From DATJSN01 sp035504095 (lineage in GTDB: Bacteria > Planctomycetota > Phycisphaerae > WQYP01): DNA of 23,673 nt. The translations under genes were made by a program, and so were the position numbers. Shown here piece after piece: positions 7,251 to 15,646 of the stretch. The number at the start of each line of letters is the position of its first letter. Within the stretch, counting starts at the first letter, position 1. Under the pieces are notes generated by a model that was not told the DNA's origin, ran no database searches, and saw nothing but the letters and a program-made list of their open reading frames with translations. The stretch lies in contig DATJSN010000018.1 in assembly GCA_035504095.1 (NCBI GenBank), positions 1-23,673 of the forward strand. Direction: 5' to 3'.

Positions 7251-7344
7251 TTGCGGGGCTGCTTGCAGAGCCACGTTGGCCGGCGCGCAGAACTTTTAAT
7301 GTAATATCACATTGCCTTGCGGGGCTTCTTGCGGAGTCACGTTG
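7251..7344 (-). repeat. Direct repeat: GH28 3' codons copied beyond the stop
   Basis: The 28 nt 7317-7344, inside the GH28 gene end, recur at 7251-7278, with 25 of 28 bases identical. The offset is 66 bp, exactly 22 codons. Read on the minus strand, the gene ends NNVTPQEAPQGNVILH and a TAA. In the same frame it continues KFCAPANVALQAAPQ and then a TGA. Confidence 0.7.
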
Positions 7345-8870
7345 TTCAGCACCGGCGAATTAATAACGGTCAAATTCTGCACGTTGTTAAACTTGGCCGG
7401 AACCACGCCTTGGGCGGTCTGGGCCTGGAAGTTGTTGATTTGCAGGGTGTCGACGTCATCGCAAATCATCGGCGAGCGCATATCGGTCTTATCAAAGCCG
7501 ACGGTGACATTAGCCAGTTCGAGGTTCTGCACATGCCGGGCGAAAACGCCATAGGAAGGCGTCGTGCCGACCTGGCTGGGTTCAGGGTAACCACGAGCGA
7601 GTTCCTTGAGTTCATGATTGGCTTGTTCGACTGTTCCTCCGCCTTTGCTGATCATGCGGATGTTATCGAGGCGCAGATTTTGAATGTCGTCGCCGGGCAG
7701 ACCGGTGATTTCGATGCCGGCAAGCGGTCCGACGTCTGTGGAAATCACGTTGGAAATAAAAATATTTCGAGCAATGCCGTTGGCGGTGACGTTCGGGCCG
7801 CGGTTGCGATCACCCAGGGTAACATAAATGGCATAGCTGGGAGTGTTGTACATGGTGATGTTGTCGATGGTGATGTTTTCCATAGTACCGCCGTCGACTT
7901 CCTCCAGCGCCAGGCCATAGCAATCACGGAAAGTGCAGTTGGAAATGGTGATGTTGCGGAATCCGCCGTTGGATTCGGTTCCGAGTTTAATGCGCCCGTT
8001 TCCTTTTTTGCCCGGAATCATCTGACCGTTGAGGAGTGTTCCTTCTTCAAAGCCGGAAACCTGGCAGTTGGTGATGGTCATGTTTTCCGTCGGTACCAGA
8101 TGGCCCAGGGCATAGGTGCTCTTGGGGCAAATGCCATCGTCCCAGGGCGAATTAACGCGGCAATTGGAAACTGTGGTGTTCTGGCAGCAATCAAGGTCCA
8201 TGCCGTCGCGATTGGTGTCGATGGTGACATTATCGATGGTGAGCATATTGCATCCGGTTGTCAAAATCGCGAAATGACCGCCGTGGTAAATAGTTACATC
8301 CCGTATCAGAACATTGGTACAGAGCTTGAACACGATGGATTTATTTCCGATGCCGTAAGGTTTGACGCCTTCCGGTGTTTTGGGGTTGGCTCTATCTCCG
8401 GAAATCATGCCGCCGCCATTGATCTCTCCGTGCCCTGTGATTGATACGTTCTTAAGATTTTCTCCCCAGATCAGGCTGTTCTGAAAATAGGTGTGGCCGC
8501 CATCCTGATAGGCGTGTCCTTCAAATGGTTCCGTTGGATCATAGGCATGCATCTCCTGCGGCGCACCGAGAATTTCCGCGCCCGCATCGATGTACAGGTT
8601 GATGTTACTTTTCATATGAATACTGCCACACAAGTACGTACCAGCGGGAAGATACACTGTGCCGCCGCCGGCGGCGGCACAAGCTGCGATGGCCTTATTG
8701 ATGGCGGGACTGTCGAGGGTTTGGCCGTCGCCGGTGGCGCCATAACTTTTCACGTTAAACACGCCTTGTGTACCCGTGGGTTGATCCTGCGCCATGGACG
8801 GCGCACAGATCAGCATGAACATGGCAAGAATAAAGGCCAGACAGGACGCAAAGGGGTGTTTGAGATGCAT
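7296..8870 (-). CDS. Secreted GH28-like (polygalacturonase superfamily) beta-helix protein
   Basis: This 524-residue protein has a signal peptide (hydrophobic stretch at 10-23, APSMA at 23-27, mature start near AQDQ). FNVKSYGATGDGQTLDSPAI and GGGTVYLPAGTYL are the N-terminal signature of pectin-degrading right-handed beta-helices. Repeated xNITIxN strands follow. GH28-type motifs are TNRDGMDLD (219-227, for NTD), WDDG (243-246, acid pair D244/D245) and RIKLGTES (293-300, for RIK). The usual GHG motif between DD and RIK is absent; the nearest is GHL (256-258). A role in cutting pectin-like or other acidic plant or algal polysaccharide is inferred. ATG 8870 has GAGGAG 8 nt upstream. The gene stands alone; the C-terminal coding bases are partly repeated just past the stop. 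Confidence 0.85.
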   Translation of the reverse strand: MHLKHPFASCLAFILAMFMLICAPSMAQDQPTGTQGVFNVKSYGATGDGQTLDSPAINKAIAACAAAGGGTVYLPAGTYLCGSIHMKSNINLYIDAGAEILGAPQEMHAYDPTEPFEGHAYQDGGHTYFQNSLIWGENLKNVSITGHGEINGGGMISGDRANPKTPEGVKPYGIGNKSIVFKLCTNVLIRDVTIYHGGHFAILTTGCNMLTIDNVTIDTNRDGMDLDCCQNTTVSNCRVNSPWDDGICPKSTYALGHLVPTENMTITNCQVSGFEEGTLLNGQMIPGKKGNGRIKLGTESNGGFRNITISNCTFRDCYGLALEEVDGGTMENITIDNITMYNTPSYAIYVTLGDRNRGPNVTANGIARNIFISNVISTDVGPLAGIEITGLPGDDIQNLRLDNIRMISKGGGTVEQANHELKELARGYPEPSQVGTTPSYGVFARHVQNLELANVTVGFDKTDMRSPMICDDVDTLQINNFQAQTAQGVVPAKFNNVQNLTVINSPVLNNVTPQEAPQGNVILH

Positions 8871-8960
8871 TGATTTTCTCCTCAGCTACTTTAAATCTGT
8901 TTAATAACCGTGGTCCGCCAAAAACAGGCTTTGGTCTGAATAACGACGAAGGAAGGGTTT

Positions 8961-9368
8961 TTATGCAGAATTTTCGCCGCAAACTTCATCCAGCACATGT
9001 TCGGCGACAAAGATCGGCACCTGATTGGCCACGCCCAGGGCGATGGCGTCACTGGGCCGGCTGTCGATTTCAAGGCTGCGACCGTCCTGGCGGATCACCA
9101 GGCGTGCATAAAAGGTGTGATTTTGCAGGTCATTGATGATGATGCGTTCGAGCTTTCCGCCGAGTTGATCGATGACATTGGACAAAAGCTGATGCGTCAA
9201 CGGCCGCGGGAACTGCGCCCCGCGAATGCGCGAATCAATGGCCAGGGCTTCGGCGGATCCGATCAGAATCGGCAGCACTCGTTCCCCGTCGACTTCCTTG
9301 AGGAAAATGAACTGCTGGTCCGAAGTCTCGGTGATGATGATTCGTTTTAGTTCAACCTGAACAGCCAT
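8961..9368 (-). CDS. Bifunctional nuclease domain (DUF151) protein
   Basis: This 135-residue protein starts MAVQVELKRIIITETSDQQF and carries the DUF151 core: VLPILIGSAEALAID (about residues 31-45) and RPSDAIALGVANQVPIFVAEHVLDE (about 104-128). The plant members have both DNase and RNase activity; bacterial members are mostly uncharacterised and are sometimes fused to UvrB/UvrC-type domains, which are not present here. The protein is complete at the family's basic length. ATG 9368 is preferred over the in-frame TTG at 9383, because family members begin with this short M-x-V/K-L segment. There is no strong RBS. A copy of the palindrome family lies at 9396-9408, about 28 nt upstream. Confidence 0.88.
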   Translation of the reverse strand: MAVQVELKRIIITETSDQQFIFLKEVDGERVLPILIGSAEALAIDSRIRGAQFPRPLTHQLLSNVIDQLGGKLERIIINDLQNHTFYARLVIRQDGRSLEIDSRPSDAIALGVANQVPIFVAEHVLDEVCGENSA

Positions 9369-9395
9369 TGATTTCGTCCGCAATGGTAGCCTGTG

Positions 9396-9408
9396 TCAGA
9401 GGCTCTAA
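9396..9408. promoter_or_regulatory. Start-proximal palindrome family, upstream of the DUF151 gene
   Basis: TCAGAGGCTCTAA keeps 11 of 13 positions of the consensus TTAGAGGCTCTAA. It lies 28 nt upstream of the minus-strand gene start; because the site is near-palindromic, strand is not assigned. Confidence 0.45.
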
Positions 9409-9607
9409 AATATTTACGCGGCAAAAGCCGAAACAGTTCTTTTCGCTGCCCAATAAGGCAAAGGTCCCAATAGTATACTCCAATTATTAACGGCCGTGGA
9501 TGAAAAATACTTCATGACATATTTACGCCCGTGTTGAATTATTCCTGCTTTATTTTATTGAAAGCCCTAAATACAATTAAAACAATTGCAATGACCGGAG
9601 AATTTTC

Positions 9608-9892
9608 ATGGTCTTTCTCCCATTGAAAAAATTGGCGACATTTATTGTTTTTCTTTTGCTGATCATTGGTTGCGCTTGCCTCAGTGTGATTGCGGATTCG
9701 AATGATGGGCAAATTATTATTCCCAACCAGTGGAATCCACCTGTCACAAGCGCAAAGGTACCTTATAACACGGAATATAGTAGTCCTGATCGTTTAGGTG
9801 TTATTGAGCCTGGTTACTATCAAATTGCTACTGGTCCGAATGGAGCGATTGTGGGGCTCCGTAAAGTCAATGTGAACACGTCTGAGAAATAA
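9608..9892 (+). CDS. Small putative lipoprotein, function unknown
   Basis: This 94-residue protein has a basic N-terminus and a strong hydrophobic segment (KKLATFIVFLLLIIGCACLS). LLIIGC fits a lipobox with Cys22 as the lipidated residue; a plain signal peptide cut near VIADS is the alternative. The mature part is short and polar with Pro, Asn and Tyr (PNQWNPPVTSAKVPYNTEYS), and ends GYYQIATGPNGAIVGLRKVNVN. GGAG (9598-9601) lies 6 nt before ATG 9608, which supports translation. I do not recognise a family. It precedes leuS by 110 bp on the same strand, but the putative leuS promoter lies in that gap, so an operon is not implied. Confidence 0.6.
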   Translation: MVFLPLKKLATFIVFLLLIIGCACLSVIADSNDGQIIIPNQWNPPVTSAKVPYNTEYSSPDRLGVIEPGYYQIATGPNGAIVGLRKVNVNTSEK

Positions 9893-9942
9893 AACCACCC
9901 ATTCACAAAACATGATTGTTGGCTTGTCGCACTACCAGCCGT

Positions 9943-9987
9943 TGCTTATCCTTTGACGTTTTAAGCGGTTTTGTGATTTGATAAGCA
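9943..9987 (+). promoter_or_regulatory. Putative leuS promoter flanked by an 8-bp inverted repeat
   Basis: TTGACG (9953-9958) and TTTGAT (9977-9982), with an 18-nt spacer, resemble a sigma70-type promoter 20 nt before leuS. TGCTTATC (9943-9950) and GATAAGCA (9980-9987) form a perfect inverted repeat bracketing it, as an operator or hairpin might. Confidence 0.4.
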
Positions 9988-10002
9988 GCGAGATCAGCAA
10001 CG

Positions 10003-12999
10003 ATGGCGGTTTATAACCCCGGTCTAATCGAGAAAAAGTGGCGGCAAATCTGGCTGGAGAAAAAAATCTTCGCCGCGTCCAATGATATCTCACGCCCCAA
10101 ATATTATGTGTTGGATATGTTCCCTTACCCTTCCGGCGACGGCCTGCACGTGGGCCATACCGAAGGGTATACCGCGACGGATATTGTGGCCCGATATAAG
10201 CGGGCATGCGGCTTTAATGTCATGCATCCGATGGGATGGGACGCATTCGGTTTACCGGCGGAACAATACGCCATTAAAACCAATCAACATCCGGGCGAAA
10301 TCACGCAGAAAAATATTGCCCGTTTCCGCGCCCAGCTTCAGGCGGTCGGTTTTTCTTATGACTGGGACCGCGAAGTGGATACCACCGATCCGGGCTATTA
10401 CAAATGGACGCAATGGATTTTTCTCTTGCTCCATGACACATGGTTTGATGAAAAACTTCAAAAAGGCCGACCGATTGCCGAGTTGATTGGCGAATTTGAA
10501 TCGGGTGTGCGCCGCCTGCCGGAAAAAAATAAAAATTGGAAAGAACTTACGCCAACGGAGCAGCGCCAGGAGCTGGAAAAATTTCGCCTCGCTTATCGGG
10601 TGGAAGCGCCGGTGAACTGGTGCCCGGCGCTGGGAACAGTTTTAGCCAATGAAGAAGTGATCGACGGCAAAAGCGAAGTAGGGGGCTTTCCCGTTGAACG
10701 CCGGCCGATGCTCCAATGGATGCTGCGCATCACCGCGTATGCCCAGCGCCTGCTGGATGGTCTGGAAAAACTTGACTGGACTGAATCACTGAAATTGATG
10801 CAGCGCAACTGGATTGGCCGCTCGGAAGGTGCATTGGTCGACTTTGCAGTCAAAGGCCGCGATGAAAAATTGACGGTCTTCACGACACGCCCGGATACGC
10901 TTTTTGGCGCTACTTATATGGTTTTGGCGCCGGAACATTCGCTGGTGGATATGAGTTTGCCGGGCCATGGCTTGCCCAACCAATGGCCGGCCGAGACGAA
11001 AGAAAAATGGAAAAATAATTCCCAGATCGGACCACAGGCGGCGGTGGCAGCCTATCAAAAATGGGCCGCTTCACGCTCCGAACGCCAGCGCCAGGAAAGC
11101 ACCTCTAAGACAGGCGTATTTACGGGCCTAATGGCCATCAATCCCGTTAACAACGAAGAGATTCCAATTTTCATCTCTGATTACGTACTGGTGGGTTACG
11201 GCACCGGGGCGATAATGGCGGTGCCGGCGCACGATGCCCGCGATTTTGATTTCGCACGGGAATTTGATCTGCCCATTAAGCGCGTGGTGAGTGATTCAAA
11301 GACCGATCCGAACGCCGGTGAGTTGCCGTTGGAAGCGGACGGCTGGGCAGTGAATTCACCATGGATTGATGGATTGGCTACTCCGGAGGCCACAAGCCGG
11401 ATGTGCCAACTTCTGGAAATCGAAGGCCTGGGTAAGCGTCAAATTAATTACAAAATCCGTGACTGGCTTTTCTCCCGACAGCGCTACTGGGGAGAACCAT
11501 TCCCGCTGGTGCACCTGGAGGACCGAACAACGGTTGCATTGGCGGAAAACGAATTGCCGCTCAAGCTTCCTGCGATGCAGGATTTTAAACCAACGGGAAC
11601 CATCGATCCGCCGCTGTCCAAGGCCAAAGATTGGATCAACGTACATGTGATATTGGAAGGGCCGCAAAATAATCCACGGGCCAGAGTTGTTCCCCAAGGC
11701 ACTCCTGACGCTGTTCCCGCACTACGCGAAACCAACACCATGCCGCAATGGGCTGGTTCGTGCTGGTACTATCTGCGTTTTCTGGACCCGCGCGACGATC
11801 GTGCTTTTTGCGATAAAAAAATTGAACAATATTGGATGGGCAGCAAGGAGAATCCTGGCGTGGATTTGTACGTCGGCGGCGTGGAACACGCCGTGCTGCA
11901 TCTGCTTTACTCGCGCTTCTGGCACAAAGTGCTTTTTGATCGCGGTTATATCTCCACCAATGAACCATTTCGCAAACTGGTTAACCAGGGAACCATTCTC
12001 GGCGAGCCGGAATACACCGTATTTCAAACTCAATCCGGCGAATATGTTTCCATCGAAGATGTTGATCCCGAGTGGGGCGCTCAAACCGGCCCGGATGGCA
12101 AACTGCAAACCATCAGCAAACATAAACGAACCGGTGAACTGCTAATCGGAAAAGCGTGCGAACCGGATCAGGTAGAGAAACGGGACGAAGCATTTGCGCT
12201 TAAAAAGAATCAGGAAATTAGAATCGACGTTCAGTCGTTCAAGATGAGCAAATCGCGCGGCAATGTAGTCAATCCCGATGATGTGATTGCGACTTACGGG
12301 GCCGATGCGCTGCGGCTCTTTGAAATGTTCATGGGACCGCTGGAACAGATGAAGCCCTGGAGCACCGCGGGCGTGGAAGGTGTCTATCGGTTTTTACAGC
12401 GCGTCTGGCGGAACTTCCTGGGCGCCGAAGACGGCAACTTGCGCGTGGTGCACAAAACGGACGCAGCATGGTTTTGTGGATCAAGGCAACTCAATCCCCA
12501 AGAGGTCCAAACGGCCGAGCGCGACGCGGCAACCATTTTGCGCCCATTGCATAGGACAGTTCGTAAGGTCACGCAGGATATTGAGCGTTTGTCATTTAAC
12601 ACGGCGATCAGCGCGATGATGGAATTTAACAATATTCTGGGCAAAGTCACATGGATCGAGCAGGATGCAGCGCTCAAACTGTTGCGCTTGCTGGAGCCAT
12701 TTGCGCCGTATTTTGCTGAAGAGATGTATCATATTCTGGCCGGGCAAAATGCTCTGGATTCAATAAGTCAGGTTTCCTGGCCGGTTTATGACGAAGCACT
12801 GTGCGTGGATGAAGAGGTGGAAATTCCCGTGCAGATCAATGGCAAACTCACCGGACGCGTAAAAGTGCCCGCGGGCGCCGCTGAAGAACTGGTGATTCAG
12901 GCCGCGATGACTGACACACAGGTGATTTCACGTCTTGGGGGACGCGCGGTCAAAAAGAAAATTTACGTCAAGGACCGCATGGTAAACCTGGTGGTCTAA
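10003..12999 (+). CDS. leuS: Leucyl-tRNA synthetase
   Basis: This class I synthetase of 998 residues charges tRNA-Leu. The HIGH-type motif is HVGH (49-52), after FPYPSGDG. The CP1 editing domain is marked by TTRPDTLFGATYMVLAPEH and YGTGAIMAVPAHDARDFDFA. KMSKS lies at 747-751 (FKMSKSRGNVVNPDD), followed by the anticodon-binding helices, and the protein ends IYVKDRMVNLVV. It is about 130 residues longer than the E. coli enzyme. One extra block of ~55 residues (about 143-200, KLQKGRPIAELIGEFESG and on) precedes VNWCPALGTVLANEEVIDG; another lies shortly before KMSKS. The zinc cysteines present in E. coli after VIDG are missing (KSEVGGFPVERRP). The start ATG 10003 gives the normal N-terminus; the RBS is weak. 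Confidence 0.97.
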   Translation: MAVYNPGLIEKKWRQIWLEKKIFAASNDISRPKYYVLDMFPYPSGDGLHVGHTEGYTATDIVARYKRACGFNVMHPMGWDAFGLPAEQYAIKTNQHPGEITQKNIARFRAQLQAVGFSYDWDREVDTTDPGYYKWTQWIFLLLHDTWFDEKLQKGRPIAELIGEFESGVRRLPEKNKNWKELTPTEQRQELEKFRLAYRVEAPVNWCPALGTVLANEEVIDGKSEVGGFPVERRPMLQWMLRITAYAQRLLDGLEKLDWTESLKLMQRNWIGRSEGALVDFAVKGRDEKLTVFTTRPDTLFGATYMVLAPEHSLVDMSLPGHGLPNQWPAETKEKWKNNSQIGPQAAVAAYQKWAASRSERQRQESTSKTGVFTGLMAINPVNNEEIPIFISDYVLVGYGTGAIMAVPAHDARDFDFAREFDLPIKRVVSDSKTDPNAGELPLEADGWAVNSPWIDGLATPEATSRMCQLLEIEGLGKRQINYKIRDWLFSRQRYWGEPFPLVHLEDRTTVALAENELPLKLPAMQDFKPTGTIDPPLSKAKDWINVHVILEGPQNNPRARVVPQGTPDAVPALRETNTMPQWAGSCWYYLRFLDPRDDRAFCDKKIEQYWMGSKENPGVDLYVGGVEHAVLHLLYSRFWHKVLFDRGYISTNEPFRKLVNQGTILGEPEYTVFQTQSGEYVSIEDVDPEWGAQTGPDGKLQTISKHKRTGELLIGKACEPDQVEKRDEAFALKKNQEIRIDVQSFKMSKSRGNVVNPDDVIATYGADALRLFEMFMGPLEQMKPWSTAGVEGVYRFLQRVWRNFLGAEDGNLRVVHKTDAAWFCGSRQLNPQEVQTAERDAATILRPLHRTVRKVTQDIERLSFNTAISAMMEFNNILGKVTWIEQDAALKLLRLLEPFAPYFAEEMYHILAGQNALDSISQVSWPVYDEALCVDEEVEIPVQINGKLTGRVKVPAGAAEELVIQAAMTDTQVISRLGGRAVKKKIYVKDRMVNLVV

Positions 13000-13008
13000 G
13001 AGTGTGTA

Positions 13009-13027
13009 GAAGCCCCAGGGGCTTTTC
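13009..13027 (+). terminator. Possible weak terminator after leuS
   Basis: AAGCCCC/GGGGCTT (13010-13016 and 13018-13024) form a GC-rich hairpin 10 nt after the leuS stop, followed only by TTC. Termination would be partial at best, and lpxK may be read from leuS. Confidence 0.4.
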
Positions 13028-13063
13028 ATACAACCTTTAAATCCGTCTCGCACAGGTTTTAAG

Positions 13064-14113
13064 ATGGAACAAAAGTATAAGCGGATCATCAGCGGTGAAG
13101 ACGCCGGTTTGACGGCGGCGCTGCTTCGTCCTCTGCTTTGGGCAGCAGCATGGTTTTACGGTTTGGTTGTCTGGCTGCGCAATCGTTGTTACGACCGTGG
13201 TGTGTGCAAAATTGAACGTCTGAGCGTGCCGGTTATCAGCATCGGCAACATCACCGTGGGTGGCACGGGCAAAACGCCCACCGTCATTATGGTCGCCCGG
13301 GCGCTGGTGCGCCTGGGTCGGCGGCCGGTGATTCTCACCCGCGGTTATAAGGCACGGTGCAGCGAATCATCTGATGAAGTGATGGTACTCAATATCGAAT
13401 GTCCTGACGTACCGGTAGTGGTAAATCCGGATCGGGTTGCGGGAGGGCAAACGGCCATCGAAAGCCATCAGGCTGACGTATTGATATTGGACGATGGATT
13501 TCAGCATCGCCGGCTGGCGCGCGATCTGGACATCGTTTTGGTTGACGCCACAAGCCCGATGGGAATTCCCGGCATGATCCCCCGCGGGACGCAACGCGAA
13601 CCGCCGGCATCGCTGGCGCGGGCACATCAGATCATGCTGACGCGATGCGAACAGGTTTCGCTTGAACTGGCGGACATGGCCGCGGGATTACTGGCCCAAT
13701 GGGTAAATCCGCGGCACATTTTTCAGCAGCGTACGCGCGTGGCGGGAATTTTTGACGCCCAGGGAACCGCTGTGACGTTACCGAAATCCGGCGCTACGGT
13801 TGTGGCGTTTGCGGGCATCGGCAATCCGGAAGCTTTTGTCAATACGCTCACAGGGATCGGCTTAAATGTCGCGGCCGGCTGCTGGTTTGACGACCATCAT
13901 CAGTATGACGCCGCCCGCGACGTGAAAGTTCTTACCGAATTGGTGCAAAAGCATGCGGCGGACGCCTGCGTCACCACGCTGAAGGACTGGGTGAAAATCA
14001 GGAAATTTTCTTTTCCCGTGCCCATCTGGCATGTCAAAATAGAAGCATATATTGATGGTGTGGGTAGTGAATTGTGGAGCCACGCGCTGGCTGATTTGCT
14101 TAAAGACAAGTAA
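13064..14113 (+). CDS. lpxK: Tetraacyldisaccharide 4'-kinase
   Basis: LpxK phosphorylates the 4' position of the lipid A disaccharide at the inner membrane, the sixth Raetz step. The 349 residues begin with an amphipathic/membrane-associated stretch (LLRPLLWAAAWFYGLVVWLRNRCYDRG). SVPVISIGNITVGGTGKTP with the P-loop GGTGKT (66-71) follows. LTRGYKAR, DDGFQHRRLARDLDIVLVDA and the RG..RE segment are all LpxK hallmarks. The C-terminal half carries the second domain (FAGIGNPEAF, DHHQYDARD-like, TTLKDWVKI). The start ATG 13064 fits the family; no Shine-Dalgarno sequence is seen. It is 33 bp upstream of hldE and 64 bp after leuS, and forms an envelope cluster with hldE and the gmhB-like gene. Its presence implies a lipid A-containing outer membrane. 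Confidence 0.95.
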   Translation: MEQKYKRIISGEDAGLTAALLRPLLWAAAWFYGLVVWLRNRCYDRGVCKIERLSVPVISIGNITVGGTGKTPTVIMVARALVRLGRRPVILTRGYKARCSESSDEVMVLNIECPDVPVVVNPDRVAGGQTAIESHQADVLILDDGFQHRRLARDLDIVLVDATSPMGIPGMIPRGTQREPPASLARAHQIMLTRCEQVSLELADMAAGLLAQWVNPRHIFQQRTRVAGIFDAQGTAVTLPKSGATVVAFAGIGNPEAFVNTLTGIGLNVAAGCWFDDHHQYDAARDVKVLTELVQKHAADACVTTLKDWVKIRKFSFPVPIWHVKIEAYIDGVGSELWSHALADLLKDK

Positions 14114-14130
14114 ATTAGATCACATAGAGA

Positions 14131-14144
14131 TTAAGAGTCTCTAA
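14131..14144 (+). promoter_or_regulatory. Start-proximal palindrome family, before hldE
   Basis: TTAAGAGTCTCTAA ends 2 nt before the hldE ATG, inside the short lpxK-hldE gap. Together with the preceding TAGAGA it can also form a small hairpin (TAGAGA/TCTCTA). It occupies the place where a Shine-Dalgarno sequence would be. Confidence 0.45.
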
Positions 14145-14146
14145 CT

Positions 14147-15634
14147 ATGCAACATTATCCGGCAGAACTTCTGAATACTCTCGAGCGCTTCGGCGAGCCG
14201 CGCATTCTGGTCATCGGCGACCTGATTCTGGACCAGTATGTGTTTGGCGATGCGGAACGGCTGAGTCCCGAGGCTCCGGTGCCCGTTTTGCGCGAACAAT
14301 CCCGTGAATTACGAGTGGGCGGGGCGGGCAACGTCGCCGTGTTTCTGGCGGCGCTGGGAGCCAAACCCGAATTGATCGGTTTATGCGGGAAAGATTCCGC
14401 GGGTGAATCACTGAAAAAACTTCTCTCCGAGTCCGGCGTCGACGTTAATGGCGTGATTGTCTCCGCGGACCGGCCCACCAGCGCCAAAACGCGCTTCGTG
14501 GGTCTGGCTCAGCATCGTCATCAACAACAAATGCTGCGGCTGGATCATGAAACCACGGAAGCCATCAGTTCGGCCGTTGAACAAAAATTACTTGAAGTTG
14601 TTGAAAAACGCATAGCGGCCTGTTCAGTTGTCTGTCTGGAAGATTACAACAAAGGTTTATTGACGCCGGGCTTGTGCGCACAAATTATTCGTCTGGCCAA
14701 AGCCGCCGGTAAAGCGGTGCTGGTGGATCCCGCGGCCATCAAAGATTACAGCCGGTATACCGGCGCGACGGCGATTACGCCTAATCGCACCGAAGCTGAG
14801 CACGCCGCGGGTCTGCGGATGCAGGACGCGACCCGGGAAGCGCCGCGGCTGGCCGGGGAACTGCTGGAAAAACTGCAGCTCGAAGCGTGCATACTCACGC
14901 TCGACCGTCACGGCATGTACTTACTGGAAAAAAATGGCAAAGGGCAGATGCACGCCACGCGGGCACGCAACATTTATGACGTAACCGGCGCGGGCGACAT
15001 GGTGCTGGCCATGCTGGCCATGGCGCGTGCCGGCGGTGCAAGCTGGAGCGTCGCGGTGGATCTGGGCAACGTCGCGGGAGGATTGGAAGTCGAACGATTC
15101 GGCAGCGTGCCGATCACGCGCGAGGAAATCCGTGTGGAACTCAAGCGCCTGGAAGGTTCGAAAATCCACAAAATTTCCGCGCTCCAGGATTTGACCGCGG
15201 AGCTTAAAAAATGCCGCCAGGCGGGACAGAAAATCGTATTTACCAACGGAGTTTTTGATATTATTCACGCCGGGCACGCCCAATACCTTCAATTTGCCCG
15301 CGGTCAGGGTGATATTCTGGTGGTTGGCGTTAACACCGATGAATCAGTGCGCCGGCTTAAGGGTTCGGATCGTCCGATCAATCCACTGACCGATCGCATG
15401 GCGGTTCTGGCGGCGCTGGAAGCGGTGAGTTACGTTATTTCGTTTGACGAACCTACGCCGCTGGAACTCATCAGAATGCTCGAGCCGGACATATTGGTCA
15501 AAGGTGCTGACTATAAGGATAAGGAAGTTGTAGGCCGCGATGTGGTGCAGGCACGAGGCGGCAAGGTGGTTTTGGCGCCGTTTCTGGAAGGGCGATCCAC
15601 CACTAAAATTATCCACACCCTCGAGAGCCTCTAA
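14147..15634 (+). CDS. hldE: Bifunctional heptose-7-phosphate kinase / heptose-1-phosphate adenylyltransferase
   Basis: HldE (RfaE) makes ADP-heptose for the LPS core. The 495 residues hold two domains. The N-terminal ribokinase-fold kinase (about 1-330) has GGAGNVAVFLAALGAKPELIG and the catalytic VTGAGD (279-284, Asp284). The C-terminal nucleotidyltransferase (about 345-495) starts VFTNGVFDIIHAGH with HAGH at 374-377, and continues VGVNTDESVRRLKG and LVKGADYKDKEVVG. Both active sites look intact and the length matches the fused E. coli-type enzyme. It follows lpxK by 33 bp and the gmhB-like phosphatase follows almost directly, so kinase, phosphatase and adenylyltransferase steps lie together. 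There is no classical RBS. The stop codon falls inside another palindrome-family copy at 15621-15634. Confidence 0.96.
   Translation: MQHYPAELLNTLERFGEPRILVIGDLILDQYVFGDAERLSPEAPVPVLREQSRELRVGGAGNVAVFLAALGAKPELIGLCGKDSAGESLKKLLSESGVDVNGVIVSADRPTSAKTRFVGLAQHRHQQQMLRLDHETTEAISSAVEQKLLEVVEKRIAACSVVCLEDYNKGLLTPGLCAQIIRLAKAAGKAVLVDPAAIKDYSRYTGATAITPNRTEAEHAAGLRMQDATREAPRLAGELLEKLQLEACILTLDRHGMYLLEKNGKGQMHATRARNIYDVTGAGDMVLAMLAMARAGGASWSVAVDLGNVAGGLEVERFGSVPITREEIRVELKRLEGSKIHKISALQDLTAELKKCRQAGQKIVFTNGVFDIIHAGHAQYLQFARGQGDILVVGVNTDESVRRLKGSDRPINPLTDRMAVLAALEAVSYVISFDEPTPLELIRMLEPDILVKGADYKDKEVVGRDVVQARGGKVVLAPFLEGRSTTKIIHTLESL
15621..15634 (+). promoter_or_regulatory. Start-proximal palindrome family, across the hldE stop
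   Basis: TCGAGAGCCTCTAA overlaps the last codons and stop of hldE and lies 12 nt before the first ATG of the gmhB-like gene. It is the only copy that overlaps coding sequence. Confidence 0.4.
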
Positions 15635-15646
15635 GAAAATCGCCCG

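Larger units (their letters stand above)
6870..7295. other. Leader and intergenic region upstream of fusA
   Basis: This 426 bp gap contains no supported gene. Near fusA it holds one of the nine palindromes (6904-6917). Further out it has interlocking inverted repeats (7010-7063), a hairpin TTACCT-attc-AGGTAA (7144-7159), and a repeat of the GH28 gene 3' end (7251-7278). It could be a long structured 5' leader of fusA, but I see no match to a riboswitch or RNA family that I know. Confidence 0.5.

Noticed and set aside
7317..8444. Long plus-strand open frame antisense to the GH28-like gene
   Set aside because: Shadow of the repetitive beta-helix codons; the minus-strand frame has signal peptide, RBS and family motifs.
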